This document shows, piece after piece, positions 17,660-28,869 of a stretch of 64,000 bases of DNA. The DNA comes from Enterococcus dispar ATCC 51266. GTDB lineage: Bacteria > Bacillota > Bacilli > Lactobacillales > Enterococcaceae. A program made the position numbers and the translations under genes. The notes beneath the pieces were generated by a model that had not been told where the DNA came from, made no database searches, and saw only the letters and a program-made list of their open reading frames with translations. Position 1 is the stretch's first letter. Each line of letters begins with the position of its first letter. The DNA is taken from NCBI RefSeq assembly GCF_000406945.1, contig NZ_KE136354.1:675707-739706 (forward strand), in the 5' to 3' direction.

Positions 17660-20077
17660 ATGTTAGTTTCTTATAAATGGTTAAATGAATATTTAGACCT
17701 TACTCAAATTTCTCCGCAAGAATTAGGAGATAAAATGTCTGTCACAGGCATTGAGGTAGAAGGTATTGAAGTCCCAGCAGAAGGGCTAAAGAAAATTGTC
17801 GTAGGAAAAGTTGAAAAATGTGTACCTCATCCAAATTCTGATCACTTATCGATTTGCCAAGTCGATATCGGAGCAGAAGAATTATCCCAAATCGTCTGTG
17901 GTGCCCCTAATGTTAAAGAAGGAATTAAAGTGATTGTAGCCTTGCCAGGTGCACGCATTGCCGATAACGTAAAAATTAAAAAAGGCAAAATGCGTGGCGA
18001 AGTTTCAAACGGTATGATTTGCTCTTTACAAGAACTAGGTATTTCCGAAAATGTTGTACCAAAAGAATTTGCCGATGGTATTTATTATTTGCCACAAGAT
18101 GCCGTTGCAGGAGAATCTGTTTTTCCTTATTTAGATTTAGATGATAGTATTATTGAATTATCTATCACACCCAATCGCGCGGATGCCTTATCCATGCGAG
18201 GCGTGGCCTATGAAGTCGGTGCGATTTACAATCAAAAGCCTCATTTTAAAGATGAAAAAGTAGTTGAAAGTGATGAAGTAGCTCGTGATAAAATTAAAGT
18301 CAGCGTAGCAGATGAAAAAGATGCGCCATCTTATCAAATTCGCATTATTGAAAACGTGAAAATTGCCCCTTCACCACAATGGTTGCAAAATCGCTTAATG
18401 AACGAAGGAATTCGTCCAATCAATAATGTAGTCGATATCACCAATTATATTTTATTATTATTTGGGCAACCATTACATGCTTTTGATTACGCTAAATTAG
18501 GTAGTCAAGAAATTTTAGTTCGTCGTGCGAATGCAGGGGAAACTCTTATTACCTTAGATGATGAAAAAAGAAATTTAACTCCAGAAAATATTGTGATTAC
18601 TAACGGAGATAAACCGGTAGCTTTAGCCGGTGTAATGGGTGGCTTGGATTCTGAAATTACAGATACGACGACAATAGTTGCGTTAGAAGCTGCTTTGTTT
18701 GACCCATTGTCTATTCGTTTAACCTCAAAACAATTCAATTTGCGAAGTGAATCATCAGCGCGTTTTGAAAAAGGCATTAACAAAGGTGCAATTAATCAAG
18801 CCTGCGAAGTAGCTGCGGCTATGATTGCAAAACTTGCTGGCGGTACAGTTTTAAAAGGTGCGGTAGTGGGCTCTGCTGTTGAAGTTAAAAATGAAGAGGT
18901 TAGTATTACTTTAGCTAAAATCAATCGTTCTCTTGGAACAAATCTTTCTGTAGCAGAAGTAGGTGAAGTTTTTGAAGCCTTGCAATTTTCGTATACAGAA
19001 AGTGATGGATACTTTACTGTGACGATTCCACCTCGTCGTTGGGATATTCACATTGAAGCAGATATCATTGAAGAAGTGGCTCGTATTTACGGCTATGATA
19101 AAATTCCAAGTACTTTACCTAGCGGAGAAACTGGTGCGGGTTCTTTGACAAATGAACAATTAAAAACTCGTGAAGTTCGTAGCGCTTTAGAAGGTGCAGG
19201 CGTAACAGAAGCGATTAGTTATGCTTTAACCACAGAAGAAAAATCTCGTCAATTTATGATGCGCAAAAGTAATGTAACCCGCTTGGATTGGCCGATGACA
19301 GAAGAGCGTGCTGTTTTACGTATGAATCTGGTTAGTGGTTTATTAGATGATGTGGCGTATAATGTTGCACGCAAAAATGAGGCGATCGCACTTTATGAAA
19401 TTGGTCGTGTCTTTTACCAAGATACCGATCCATTGAAAAATTTGCCATTAGAAGAAACCCATGTCGCTTTTGCTTTATCGGGTTTATGGCAAACAAAAGA
19501 TTGGCAGCAATCCGGTAAAAAAGTTGACTTTTTCTTAGCTAAAGGAATTGTTGAAACACTTTTAACAACTCTAGGTGCAAAAGACATTTCTTATATCAAA
19601 ACGACAGAAATGAAAGAAATGCATCCGGGACAAACTGCTGAAATTTACTTAGGCAGTGAAAAAATTGGTTTTGTGGGTCAAGTACATCCGACAGTAACTA
19701 AAGCTTATGATATCGGTGCAACTTTTGTGGCTGAATTAAACTTAGCCGCATTATTGACAGCTCAAAAAACACCTTTAGTTTATCAAGCTGTTTCTAAATT
19801 CCCAGCTGTAAGTCGTGATATTGCGATGCTAGTTAAAGAAGATGTTGCCAATCAAGAGATTGTGGCCGTAATCAAAGAAGCAGCTGGAAAATTCTTAAAT
19901 AAAGTTAGTTTGTTTGATGTGTATCAAGGAGCTAATATTGAAAATGGCTATAAGTCACTTGCCTACAGCTTGACCTTTGTAAATCCAGAAGCTACATTAA
20001 CCGATGAAGAAATCAATAAAGCAATGGAAAAAGTAACAAAAAATCTAACTGAAAAATTAACCGCAGAAATTCGGTAG
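17660..20077 (+). CDS. pheT: Phenylalanine-tRNA ligase beta subunit
   Basis: An 805-residue beta subunit. In order it shows an N-terminal tRNA-binding OB domain ([19 protein letters not shown], about residues 47-66), the B3/4 editing domain that hydrolyses Tyr-tRNA-Phe ([17 protein letters not shown] and following), the B5 domain ([27 protein letters not shown]), a degenerate class II core and a C-terminal ferredoxin-fold anticodon-binding domain ([14 protein letters not shown] to the end). Length is standard. It is the second gene of pheST and ends at a bidirectional terminator. Confidence 0.97.
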   Translation: MLVSYKWLNEYLDLTQISPQELGDKMSVTGIEVEGIEVPAEGLKKIVVGKVEKCVPHPNSDHLSICQVDIGAEELSQIVCGAPNVKEGIKVIVALPGARIADNVKIKKGKMRGEVSNGMICSLQELGISENVVPKEFADGIYYLPQDAVAGESVFPYLDLDDSIIELSITPNRADALSMRGVAYEVGAIYNQKPHFKDEKVVESDEVARDKIKVSVADEKDAPSYQIRIIENVKIAPSPQWLQNRLMNEGIRPINNVVDITNYILLLFGQPLHAFDYAKLGSQEILVRRANAGETLITLDDEKRNLTPENIVITNGDKPVALAGVMGGLDSEITDTTTIVALEAALFDPLSIRLTSKQFNLRSESSARFEKGINKGAINQACEVAAAMIAKLAGGTVLKGAVVGSAVEVKNEEVSITLAKINRSLGTNLSVAEVGEVFEALQFSYTESDGYFTVTIPPRRWDIHIEADIIEEVARIYGYDKIPSTLPSGETGAGSLTNEQLKTREVRSALEGAGVTEAISYALTTEEKSRQFMMRKSNVTRLDWPMTEERAVLRMNLVSGLLDDVAYNVARKNEAIALYEIGRVFYQDTDPLKNLPLEETHVAFALSGLWQTKDWQQSGKKVDFFLAKGIVETLLTTLGAKDISYIKTTEMKEMHPGQTAEIYLGSEKIGFVGQVHPTVTKAYDIGATFVAELNLAALLTAQKTPLVYQAVSKFPAVSRDIAMLVKEDVANQEIVAVIKEAAGKFLNKVSLFDVYQGANIENGYKSLAYSLTFVNPEATLTDEEINKAMEKVTKNLTEKLTAEIR

Positions 20078-20080
20078 TTA

Positions 20081-20126
20081 AAAAAGCTTTTATCAGCGTG
20101 ATTGTAACGCTGATAAAAGCTTTTTA
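20081..20126. terminator. Bidirectional terminator between pheT and the DUF1275 gene
   Basis: A near-perfect hairpin with arms AAAAAGCTTTTATCAGCG / CGCTGATAAAAGCTTTTT serves both convergent genes; it overlaps the last codon of the minus-strand gene. Confidence 0.88.
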
Positions 20127-20798
20127 ATGTTTTTCTTTAGTGAAATGAAGAATGAACAAAGGAATTAGTAAGATGATAGCAGAAAGAATAATTGTGGCAA
20201 ACCCTAAAACGTTTGCGAATAAACTACTTAGGGTAGCGCCACAGACAAAACTAAAAATGATAATGGCCGTATCTTTGAACTTCGCGCTAGCTTTTTGATC
20301 GTGATGAATAAAAGCATCCCAAGTTGTTTCACCTAGTGTCCGTAAATTTCCAGTCATCATTAAGGAAGTAAAAGGACCCGCGTGAAGCTTGCGAAACTCT
20401 TGCAATTGGGCAGCCGCCGCTAACGACAGAAGAGCACTCGCTAATTTATCAGAAATATAAGGCGAGAGAAGCGCCACGACGACCATCAAGCTAATTTCTA
20501 GTATTAAAACAATTTTCTGACGGTTTCTTTGACTGGTATCATCTGCTAATTGATGTTGCAGAAAACGTGTTGCCGCACTCCCAATGAAAAAGGCTGTGAT
20601 TGGCACAAGATAGCGTAAAATAGCCGCAAAATCACCTTGTCCTAAATTTAATCCTAATAAAATGAAGTTCCCCGTTTGCAAACCAGCAAATACTTCGCCG
20701 TGAAAAAGATAAGTATACGCATCTAAACCGCCAGCTGCAGCGGCTAAAAATACACCAATAATTAGCCTTTCATGTAGAGGATATTCTTTATCTTTCAA
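20124..20798 (-). CDS. DUF1275 (YoaK-type) membrane protein
   Basis: A 224-residue membrane protein with about six helices, showing the DUF1275 pattern: GGLDAYTYL near the N-terminus, a GNFILLGLNLG segment, and LMMTGNLRTLGE in the middle. The family is widespread and of unknown function, sometimes suggested to be a transporter. I chose the TTG start at 20798, since AGGTG lies 6 nt upstream. A longer frame to 20858 would place its first codon inside the -35 of a good promoter (TTGTCA-17-TAGATT), so it is unlikely to be translated. It is convergent with pheT. Confidence 0.8.
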   Translation of the reverse strand: MKDKEYPLHERLIIGVFLAAAAGGLDAYTYLFHGEVFAGLQTGNFILLGLNLGQGDFAAILRYLVPITAFFIGSAATRFLQHQLADDTSQRNRQKIVLILEISLMVVVALLSPYISDKLASALLSLAAAAQLQEFRKLHAGPFTSLMMTGNLRTLGETTWDAFIHHDQKASAKFKDTAIIIFSFVCGATLSSLFANVLGFATIILSAIILLIPLFILHFTKEKH

Positions 20799-20829
20799 TA
20801 TTTTCACCTCACCAACTTTTCTTACTTTT

Positions 20830-20858
20830 AATCTAGCCGTAAGAAAAGATTTTGACAA
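20830..20858 (-). promoter_or_regulatory. Promoter of the DUF1275 gene
   Basis: On the minus strand TTGTCA (20853-20858) and TAGATT (20830-20835) are 17 bp apart; transcription would begin about 25 bp before the TTG start, supporting the shorter reading. Confidence 0.65.
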
Positions 20859-20873
20859 CTATTTTGTCTTTGT

Positions 20874-20914
20874 AAAAAAACGTGATTTAAGGAAACATTA
20901 TCCTTAAATCACGC
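20874..20914 (-). terminator. Intrinsic terminator of trpS
   Basis: A perfect 13-bp stem CGTGATTTAAGGA / TCCTTAAATCACG is followed on the minus strand by seven T residues. Confidence 0.9.
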
Positions 20915-20949
20915 TTGGGTATAGGAATTACACTAAAAAAGTGGGCGAA

Positions 20950-22297
<1,348 letters not shown>

Positions 22298-23035
22298 ATG
22301 TCTATGATCGAATTTCAAAACGTGGAAAAATACTATGGTAAATTTCACGCGCTAAAAAATATTAATTTAAATTTTGAAAAAGGGGAAGTAGTCGTAGTTA
22401 TTGGACCTTCCGGCTCAGGAAAAAGTACCATGTTGCGTTGTATCAACGGTTTAGAGCGGATTTCTTCAGGACATTTATTAATTAATGACCAAGATCTTTA
22501 TAGTAAAAACGTTAAATTAACCGAGATGCGTAAGAACATCGGGATGGTCTTTCAACACTTTAATTTATATCCCAACAAAACAGTGTTAGAAAACATTACA
22601 TTAGCGCCAATTAAAGTTTTAAAACAAAATGAACAAGAAGCTATTGCTTTAGCGGAACGTTTGTTAGATCGGGTTGGAATGCTGGATAAAAAAGATTCTT
22701 ATCCTTCGATGCTTTCAGGCGGACAACAACAACGGGTAGCTATTGCCCGCGGATTAGCAATGCAACCACAAATGCTATTATTTGACGAACCCACTTCTGC
22801 TTTAGACCCAGAAATGATTGGAGACGTTTTAAATGTTATGAAAAAAATTGCCAAAGATGGAATGTCGATGATTGTGGTGACACATGAAATGGGTTTTGCT
22901 AAAGAAGTAGCCGATCGCGTTGTCTTTATGGCTGATGGTGAAGTAGTGGAAGAAAGTCGCGATGTCGAAAATTTCTTCAATAATCCTAAAACTGATCGCG
23001 CGAAACAATTTATTAGTAAAGTAATTAATCACTAA
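22298..23035 (+). CDS. Polar amino acid ABC transporter, ATP-binding protein
   Basis: A 245-residue ABC ATPase of the GlnQ/HisP type. Walker [10 protein letters not shown] (about residues 35-43), the Q-loop in FQHFNLYPNKT, signature LSGGQQQRVAIARG, Walker [14 protein letters not shown] and the H-loop VTHEMGFA are all intact. It powers uptake of a polar amino acid, probably glutamine, glutamate or aspartate, through the two permeases downstream. I chose ATG 22298 because AGGAGTG lies 6-7 nt upstream; GTG 22289 overlaps that site. It is the first of four co-oriented genes. Confidence 0.93.
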   Translation: MSMIEFQNVEKYYGKFHALKNINLNFEKGEVVVVIGPSGSGKSTMLRCINGLERISSGHLLINDQDLYSKNVKLTEMRKNIGMVFQHFNLYPNKTVLENITLAPIKVLKQNEQEAIALAERLLDRVGMLDKKDSYPSMLSGGQQQRVAIARGLAMQPQMLLFDEPTSALDPEMIGDVLNVMKKIAKDGMSMIVVTHEMGFAKEVADRVVFMADGEVVEESRDVENFFNNPKTDRAKQFISKVINH

Positions 23036-23083
23036 GATGACAGTCAGTTGTTTGGCGCAATAAAAGTGATTGGAGGAAAGTTG

Positions 23084-23890
23084 ATGAAAAAAGTCTTTTC
23101 AGCGGTTTTTGCATTTGCAGCCGGACTGCTCTTAATGAGTGGTTGCGGTAAAAGTGTTGCAGATCAAGATATCGCCAAAGTGAGTAAAGAAAATAATCAA
23201 ATTATTTGGGGAGTAAAATACGATACCCGTTTATTTGGGATGATGGATGTTACAACCAACGAAGTGAAAGGTTTTGATATTGATATTGCCCGCGGTATTA
23301 CTGAAAAAATCTTAGGTAGAGATGGCAATGCCATTTTTGTGGAAGTTACTTCCAAAACACGAATTCCATTGCTAAAAAATGGGAATATCGATGCTATTAT
23401 CGCTACGATGACTATTACAGAAGAACGTAAAAAGCAAGTTAATTTCTCGCAAGTTTACTTTGATGCTGGCCAGTCATTACTTGTGCCAAAAGACAGTAAA
23501 ATTACTGGCGTAGATAGTTTAACTGCGGATGATACTGTTCTAGCAGTTAAAGGTTCCACTTCTGCGGTGAATATTCGTAAACATGCACCGGATGCTAAAA
23601 TCTTAGAACTGGAAAATTATGCAGAAGCTTTTACCGCTTTACAGTCAGGACAAGGGGATGCTATGACGACTGATAATGCTATCTTGTTGGGAATGGCTTC
23701 GGAAAATATGAACTATAAACTAACGGGTAAAGCATTTACAGAAGAGCCATATGGTATTGCTATCAATAAAGGCCAAGATAATTTCTTAAAAGAAGTCAAC
23801 AAAGCTTTAGATGAAATGCATGCAGATGGTACTTATGATGAGATTTATAACAAGTGGTTCCCAGATGACAATACTGGGAAAGTAAAATAA
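23084..23890 (+). CDS. Amino acid ABC transporter, substrate-binding lipoprotein
   Basis: A 268-residue type II periplasmic-binding-fold lipoprotein. A basic N-terminus and hydrophobic stretch end at the lipobox LMSGC (Cys near 20). The SBP_bac_3 fold follows, with the ligand signature GFDIDIARGI, the TITEERKKQVNFSQVYFDAGQ hinge region and the KGSTSAVN loop. It captures an acidic or amide amino acid outside the membrane and delivers it to the permease pair. The start ATG 23084 has TGGAGG upstream. Exact ligand cannot be read from sequence; Glu/Gln/Asp is the family expectation. Confidence 0.92.
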   Translation: MKKVFSAVFAFAAGLLLMSGCGKSVADQDIAKVSKENNQIIWGVKYDTRLFGMMDVTTNEVKGFDIDIARGITEKILGRDGNAIFVEVTSKTRIPLLKNGNIDAIIATMTITEERKKQVNFSQVYFDAGQSLLVPKDSKITGVDSLTADDTVLAVKGSTSAVNIRKHAPDAKILELENYAEAFTALQSGQGDAMTTDNAILLGMASENMNYKLTGKAFTEEPYGIAINKGQDNFLKEVNKALDEMHADGTYDEIYNKWFPDDNTGKVK

Positions 23891-23902
23891 AGGAGGCCAG
23901 TT

Positions 23903-24550
23903 ATGCTGACACTATTTCAAGAATACAGTGGTATGTTTTTTGAAGGGTTTAAATTTACAATATATTCCAGTATAATTGCCCTTTTCTTTAGTTTGATTAT
24001 CGGAACATTAATGGCAATTTTACAACTTTCTAGTAATCGGGTTATCAAGTTTTTAGCCCAAGCTTATGTGGAATTTTTCCGTAATATCCCCTTATTGATT
24101 ATCGCGATGTTCTTTTTTGTCGTTGTGCCCTTATACTGGGTTCAAATCGACGGATTTCAAGCTGGAACGATTGGCTTAGTCATTTATACTTCGGCCTTTA
24201 TTGCCGAAACAGTGCGCTCGGGGATTCAGACAGTACCAAAAGGACAGACCGAAGCCGGACTTTCTCAAGGGTTAACTTATAGTCAAACCATGCGCTACAT
24301 TATTTTACCTCAGGCGTTCAAAATTGTTGTGCCACCATTAGGCAATCAATTTATCAATTTAGTTAAAAATTCATCTGTACTAGCCATGGTGGCAGGCCTT
24401 GATTTAATGTATCAAGGAGATTTAATTGCAAGTACAACCTTTAATACTTTTGATACGTATATTATCGTCGCTTTGTTTTACTTAGTTTTAACATTGCCAC
24501 TTTCTTATTTAATGAATCATTTAGAGAAAAAATGGGCCGTAACTGGCTAG
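23903..24550 (+). CDS. Amino acid ABC transporter permease (GlnM-like)
   Basis: A 215-residue HEQRo-type permease with about five membrane helices. The cytoplasmic EAA loop that docks on the ATPase reads EAGLSQGLTYSQTMRYIILPQA (about residues 117-138). An FFRNIPLLI segment marks the usual conserved turn near residue 55. It begins 12 nt after the binding-protein gene, with an AGGAGG ribosome site, and forms a heterodimer with the next gene product. Confidence 0.92.
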   Translation: MLTLFQEYSGMFFEGFKFTIYSSIIALFFSLIIGTLMAILQLSSNRVIKFLAQAYVEFFRNIPLLIIAMFFFVVVPLYWVQIDGFQAGTIGLVIYTSAFIAETVRSGIQTVPKGQTEAGLSQGLTYSQTMRYIILPQAFKIVVPPLGNQFINLVKNSSVLAMVAGLDLMYQGDLIASTTFNTFDTYIIVALFYLVLTLPLSYLMNHLEKKWAVTG

Positions 24551-24565
24551 AAAGGAGCGGATTAA

Positions 24566-25222
24566 ATGAATTTCTTTGATGCATTTTCTTTTGTCAACTT
24601 GCGATTTTTAGTTGATGGCCTGCGGGTAACAGTGGAAGTATCCGTTCTGTCTATTATTTTTAGTTTTATTATTGGTGGTTTCGTGGGCGTGATTCGCTTT
24701 AGTAATATTCCTTTTTTATCAAAGATTTTAGGAATTGTGATCGATGTTATCCGTAACTTACCATTACTATTAATCATTTTCTTCACTTATTTTGCTTTAC
24801 CACAAATCGGGATCCGCTTTGATATTTTCTGGTCTGCTGTGGTGGCATTAACAATTTTTGAATCGGCAATGTTATCAGAAGTCTTTCGGGCGGGGTTAAA
24901 TGCTGTGCCAAAAGGTCAGATGGAAGCAGGTCTTTCAACTGGTTTGACATATGCGGAAACAATGCGTTCGATTGTCATTCCACAGGCTTTTAAATCGATG
25001 ATTCCAGCAATTGTTAGCCAATTAATTTCTTTAATTAAGGACACTTCATTGGCTGTAATTATCTCGTTGCCGGAACTAACCCATAATGCAAAAATTATTT
25101 ATGGTCAAAATGAAAATTATGTATTGCCGATGTTTTTAGCAATGACAGTTGCTTACTTTATCGTTTGCTATGCCTTATCTTTAGTCTCAAAATATTTAGA
25201 AACAAAACAATACAACTATTAA
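24566..25222 (+). CDS. Amino acid ABC transporter permease (GlnP-like)
   Basis: A 218-residue membrane permease similar to the preceding one, with five helices, a VIRNLPLLLI turn and the EAA loop EAGLSTGLTYAETMRSIVIPQA. Paired non-identical permeases of this type are typical for glutamate/glutamine/aspartate importers (GltK/GltJ, GlnM/GlnP). The ribosome site is AAGGAG. It is the last gene of the four-gene operon and is followed by a terminator. Confidence 0.92.
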   Translation: MNFFDAFSFVNLRFLVDGLRVTVEVSVLSIIFSFIIGGFVGVIRFSNIPFLSKILGIVIDVIRNLPLLLIIFFTYFALPQIGIRFDIFWSAVVALTIFESAMLSEVFRAGLNAVPKGQMEAGLSTGLTYAETMRSIVIPQAFKSMIPAIVSQLISLIKDTSLAVIISLPELTHNAKIIYGQNENYVLPMFLAMTVAYFIVCYALSLVSKYLETKQYNY

Positions 25223-25228
25223 GCAATA

Positions 25229-25285
25229 ACAGCAATCTTTTGCAGTGTGACAGTTTGACACCTAAAAAGATTGCTGTCTTTTTTA
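25229..25285 (+). terminator. Terminator of the ABC transporter operon
   Basis: Arms ACAGCAATCTTTT / AAAAGATTGCTGT enclose a 22-nt loop and are followed by a T-run. Confidence 0.8.
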
Positions 25286-25442
25286 TTGTAAATGAAACCT
25301 TTAGCCAATTTAGCTATCAAAGCAGGATTGGTCTAAAGATAGTCAGCAAGACTTGAAAAAAAAGGAAAAAAAGGCGAAAATAGAGACATTAGTGGAATAA
25401 ATTCGCTTTAATGTTACATTAAAGCTTCAAAGGATGAAGTAT

Positions 25443-26255
25443 ATGGGAAATAAGCACGCAATCGGTTTAATCGATTCGGGTGTGGGCGGATTGACCGTTT
25501 TAAAAGAAGCGCTAAAACAACTACCAAATGAAAATCTAATTTATTTAGGTGATACAGCCCGGTGTCCCTATGGTCCAAGACCCGCTGAACAAGTAATTGA
25601 ATTTACCCGTCAAATGACGCATTTCTTAATTCAAAAAGAAATTAAGCTCTTGGTGATTGCTTGCAATACCGCAACAGCAGTCGCGCTGGATGTGATTCGA
25701 CAAGAAATTGACATTCCTGTTGTAGGCGTTATTTTACCAGGTACACGTGCTGCGGTTAAGGCAACCAATAATCATAAAGTTGGTGTGATTGGAACACAAG
25801 GAACGATCAAAAGTGCATCTTATCAAAAAGCACTACAAGAAAAGACACCAAATATGCAAGTGTTCAGTTTGGCTTGTCCTAAATTTGTTCCATTGGTGGA
25901 AAGTAATCAATTTTTATCGCCCGTAGCCAAGAAAACTGTAGCAGAAACATTGGTACCTCTGCAATATAGTGGCATGGATACTTTGATTTTGGGATGTACG
26001 CATTATCCGTTATTGCGACCGATTATTCAAAACGTAGTGGGTAGCCAAGTGCAACTCATTGATTCTGGCGCGGAAACGGTCGGAGAAGTAAGTGTATTGT
26101 TGGATTATTTTGAAATTGCAAATAGCAGTGAAAATAAAAAACCGCGTTATGAATTTTATACAACAGGATCAACAAAAATGTTTAATGAAATTGCTAATGA
26201 ATGGCTGAATAATATCTCAGTTTGGTCTAAACACGTAAACTTAGAAGGGAATTAG
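25443..26255 (+). CDS. murI: Glutamate racemase
   Basis: A 270-residue cofactor-independent racemase making D-glutamate for peptidoglycan. The two catalytic cysteines are Cys74 in ACNTATA and Cys185 in LGCTHYPLL; the N-terminal [10 protein letters not shown] and [10 protein letters not shown] motifs are canonical. I chose ATG 25443, which lies 8 nt after AAGGA; the ATG at 25434 overlaps that ribosome site. It is the first gene of a unit with rph-rdgB (4 nt gap), yfcE and probably cbpB. A separate aspartate racemase is at the right edge of the window. Confidence 0.96.
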   Translation: MGNKHAIGLIDSGVGGLTVLKEALKQLPNENLIYLGDTARCPYGPRPAEQVIEFTRQMTHFLIQKEIKLLVIACNTATAVALDVIRQEIDIPVVGVILPGTRAAVKATNNHKVGVIGTQGTIKSASYQKALQEKTPNMQVFSLACPKFVPLVESNQFLSPVAKKTVAETLVPLQYSGMDTLILGCTHYPLLRPIIQNVVGSQVQLIDSGAETVGEVSVLLDYFEIANSSENKKPRYEFYTTGSTKMFNEIANEWLNNISVWSKHVNLEGN

Positions 26256-26259
26256 AAAA

Positions 26260-27609
26260 ATGAGACATGATGGCCGCGCCGTACAGCAGATTCGTCCGGT
26301 GACAATTAAGACAAATGTTTTTAAGCATCCAGAAGGATCAGTAATGATTTCTTTTGGGGATACACAAGTAGTATGTTCGGCTACAATTGAAAATCGCGTC
26401 CCCCGTTTTTTAAAAGACAGTGGTAAAGGATGGGTGAGCGCGGAATATAGCATGCTCCCCCGGGCGACTAGTTCTCGTAACCAAAGAGAAAGCACCAAAG
26501 GAAAATTATCGGGACGAACAATGGAGATTCAACGTTTGATTGCACGGTCTTTACGAGCTGTGGTCGATTTGGAAAAATTGGGAGAAAAAAGCATCATCGT
26601 AGACTGTGATGTTTTACAAGCTGATGGTGGAACCAGAACGGCAAGTATTACAGGAGCTTTTGTCGCATTGCGTTTGGCTGTTAATAAGTTATTACAACAA
26701 AACGAATTAGCCAAAGACCCTATTAAAGAGCATTTAGCAGCAATTAGTGTGGGCATTTTACCCGATGGAACTTGTGTAACGGATTTGGATTATACCGAAG
26801 ACTTTTCCGCTTTAGTAGATATGAATGTAGTTATGACAGAAAGTGGTCAGTTTGTGGAATTACAAGGGACAGGAGAAGAAAGTACATTTAGTGGAGAAGA
26901 GTTAAACGAGATGTTGATCTACGCTAAACATGCCGTTAATGACTTAGTGGCTTTTCAAAAAGAAGCGCTTTTAGGTAAAGAGGAGCTGGGTAATGAAATA
27001 GAAGCGGATGCGCAAACAATCGTCATCGCAACTAAAAATCCTGGTAAAGCCAAAGAGTTTGCCGAGATGTTCGGCCAAGCGGGTTATCGAATTAAAACAT
27101 TATTAGATTACCCAACAATTCCCGAAGTGGAAGAAACCGGGCATACATTTGAAGAAAATGCGCGGCTAAAGGCAGAAACGATCGCCCAAATATTACAGCG
27201 CCCGGTTTTAGCAGATGATTCTGGCCTTGCCGTAGATGTTTTAAATGGGATGCCTGGTGTTTACTCTGCCCGCTTTGCTGGAGAAGCAAAAAGTGATGCC
27301 GCCAACAACGCCAAATTACTTCACGAGTTAACGAATATTCCGGATGAAGATCGTACTGCCCATTTTCATTGTACATTGGTATTTGCGGCACCTTCAAAAG
27401 AAAGTTTAGTTGTTTCAGCAGATTGGCCGGGAAGAATTGGTCGTATTCCACGCGGTGATCACGGTTTTGGCTATGATCCTTTATTTATTCCGACGGGCAT
27501 GGAAAAGTCTGCAGCAGAATTATCCGGTTCTGAAAAAAATGCCATCAGTCATCGTGGTCAAGCATTGAAAAAATTACAGAAAAGTTGGCAAACTTGGTTA
27601 GAGGGATAA
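26260..27609 (+). CDS. rph-rdgB: Bifunctional RNase PH / non-canonical purine NTP pyrophosphatase
   Basis: A 449-residue two-domain enzyme. Residues 1-245 form RNase PH, a phosphorolytic 3'-5' exoribonuclease that trims tRNA 3' ends ([14 protein letters not shown] start, [20 protein letters not shown] phosphate site, [18 protein letters not shown] catalytic region). Residues 252-449 form the RdgB/HAM1 pyrophosphatase, which removes ITP, dITP and XTP ([28 protein letters not shown] and HGFGYDPLF). The frame is continuous, with a short acidic linker ([11 protein letters not shown]). In many bacteria the two are adjacent separate genes; the fused form is known from lactic acid bacteria. Ribosome site GAAGGG. 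Confidence 0.95.
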   Translation: MRHDGRAVQQIRPVTIKTNVFKHPEGSVMISFGDTQVVCSATIENRVPRFLKDSGKGWVSAEYSMLPRATSSRNQRESTKGKLSGRTMEIQRLIARSLRAVVDLEKLGEKSIIVDCDVLQADGGTRTASITGAFVALRLAVNKLLQQNELAKDPIKEHLAAISVGILPDGTCVTDLDYTEDFSALVDMNVVMTESGQFVELQGTGEESTFSGEELNEMLIYAKHAVNDLVAFQKEALLGKEELGNEIEADAQTIVIATKNPGKAKEFAEMFGQAGYRIKTLLDYPTIPEVEETGHTFEENARLKAETIAQILQRPVLADDSGLAVDVLNGMPGVYSARFAGEAKSDAANNAKLLHELTNIPDEDRTAHFHCTLVFAAPSKESLVVSADWPGRIGRIPRGDHGFGYDPLFIPTGMEKSAAELSGSEKNAISHRGQALKKLQKSWQTWLEG

Positions 27610-27649
27610 GACAATTTTTATGAAAATGAGATAGGTAAAGGAGCAAATT

Positions 27650-28162
27650 ATGAAGTATTTAGTAGTTAGTGATAACCATGGTGATCGTGAAATCCTTGTC
27701 GATATACTAAATCGTCGTCAAAATGAAGTTGATTACTTTTTCCACTGTGGGGATTCAGAATTAGCTAGTAATGATACGTTATTTCAAAGCTACAATGTTG
27801 TAGGGGGTAATTGCGATTTTGATCCGGGATTTAAAAATCGTTTGGTCATAAAGACAAAAGAAGATACTATTTATATGACTCATGGCCATTTGTCAAATGT
27901 TCGTTTTGGTTTAACCCAAATTTCTTTAGAGGCAAAAGAAGAGAATGCGACTATTTGCCTATTTGGGCATACGCATCAAATTGGGTGTGAAGCCGTAAAA
28001 GGATGTTTATATTTAAATCCTGGGAGTATTTCCCAACCAAGAGGCCCAATTCAAATTCAAAGCTATGCTATTATTGAAAGCACGAAAAATAATTGGGATG
28101 TGCAATACTATGATCGGATGCATACGGCAGTAACGGACTTGCATTTCACTTATAAAAAATAA
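27650..28162 (+). CDS. YfcE/MJ0936-family metallophosphoesterase
   Basis: A 170-residue calcineurin-like phosphodiesterase with all metal motifs in order: SDNHGD (8-13, family usual D-x-H), HCGDSE near 36-41, GGNCD near 52-56, THGH near 78-81 and FGHTH near 104-108. Family enzymes hydrolyse phosphodiesters in vitro with Mn or Ni; the cellular substrate is unknown. The ribosome site is AAGGAG. It lies 40 nt after rph-rdgB, a conserved neighbourhood in Firmicutes that suggests a nucleotide or RNA quality role (inference). Confidence 0.9.
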   Translation: MKYLVVSDNHGDREILVDILNRRQNEVDYFFHCGDSELASNDTLFQSYNVVGGNCDFDPGFKNRLVIKTKEDTIYMTHGHLSNVRFGLTQISLEAKEENATICLFGHTHQIGCEAVKGCLYLNPGSISQPRGPIQIQSYAIIESTKNNWDVQYYDRMHTAVTDLHFTYKK

Positions 28163-28260
28163 ACTGTAAGTTTTTTATAAGGCTTGCAAGTCAAGATGTT
28201 TCCCCTTACAATTTTTTGTACAATAAGGTTGTATGTTGGGTGGAAATGGAGGCAATCAAT

Positions 28261-28758
28261 TTGATAGGAACCACTGTCCAAGAACTTTTATTAGAAGATC
28301 AAGATAATTTTTTAGTACCCGCAGAAAACGTTGCATCTTTAATGTATTCCAATCCATTAGATCATGCGTTGTTAGTTTTATCAAAAGTCGGATATTCTAA
28401 AATTCCGGTATTAGATAAAGATGATCGTTTTGTAGGATTAATCGGTTTAAATGACATCGTAGGAAAGATGATTGATTTAAGAAAAATTGATACCGATAAT
28501 TTAGCAGGGCTAACTGTTGCCGATGTGATGGAAATTGGTGTTGACTATGCCAAAGAAGATGCGCAATTAGAGGATATTTTACACCTATTAGTTAATAATG
28601 CTTTTTTACCTATTGTTAATAGCGAGCGTATTTTTTTAGGGATTATTACCAGAAAAGAAGTACTAAAAGCTACCAATCATTTGGTACATGAAATGGAAAA
28701 GCGCTATGAACTGGTTGAAAAAGCAGAAAAAAAGAAAGATAAGCTATTTGTTATTTAA
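28261..28758 (+). CDS. cbpB: CBS-domain protein, c-di-AMP-binding CbpB/DarB-like
   Basis: A 165-residue protein made of two CBS domains in tandem (about residues 15-75 and 80-145; motifs YSKIPVLDKDDRFVGLIGLND and NAFLPIVNSERIFLGIITRKE). It matches CbpB of Listeria and DarB (YkuL) of Bacillus, which bind c-di-AMP and, when free, stimulate the (p)ppGpp synthetase Rel. I chose TTG 28261 because GGAGG lies 8 nt upstream; ATG 28216 has no ribosome site. A basic tail (EKAEKKKDKLF) follows. It sits after yfcE and closes at a bidirectional terminator. Confidence 0.85.
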   Translation: MIGTTVQELLLEDQDNFLVPAENVASLMYSNPLDHALLVLSKVGYSKIPVLDKDDRFVGLIGLNDIVGKMIDLRKIDTDNLAGLTVADVMEIGVDYAKEDAQLEDILHLLVNNAFLPIVNSERIFLGIITRKEVLKATNHLVHEMEKRYELVEKAEKKKDKLFVI

Positions 28759-28795
28759 GTAGTTAAAGATAAGTAGCATATGAAGGTTTAAAAAT

Positions 28796-28842
28796 AAAAA
28801 ACGAGCAGTATTCCTATTGAAAGGCAATACTGCTCGTTTTTT
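28796..28842. terminator. Bidirectional terminator between cbpB and mscS
   Basis: Arms AAAAAACGAGCAGTATT / AATACTGCTCGTTTTTT form a perfect 17-bp stem usable on both strands. Confidence 0.9.
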
Positions 28843-28869
28843 CGTATCCATTTAATCTTTTGCTACTTT

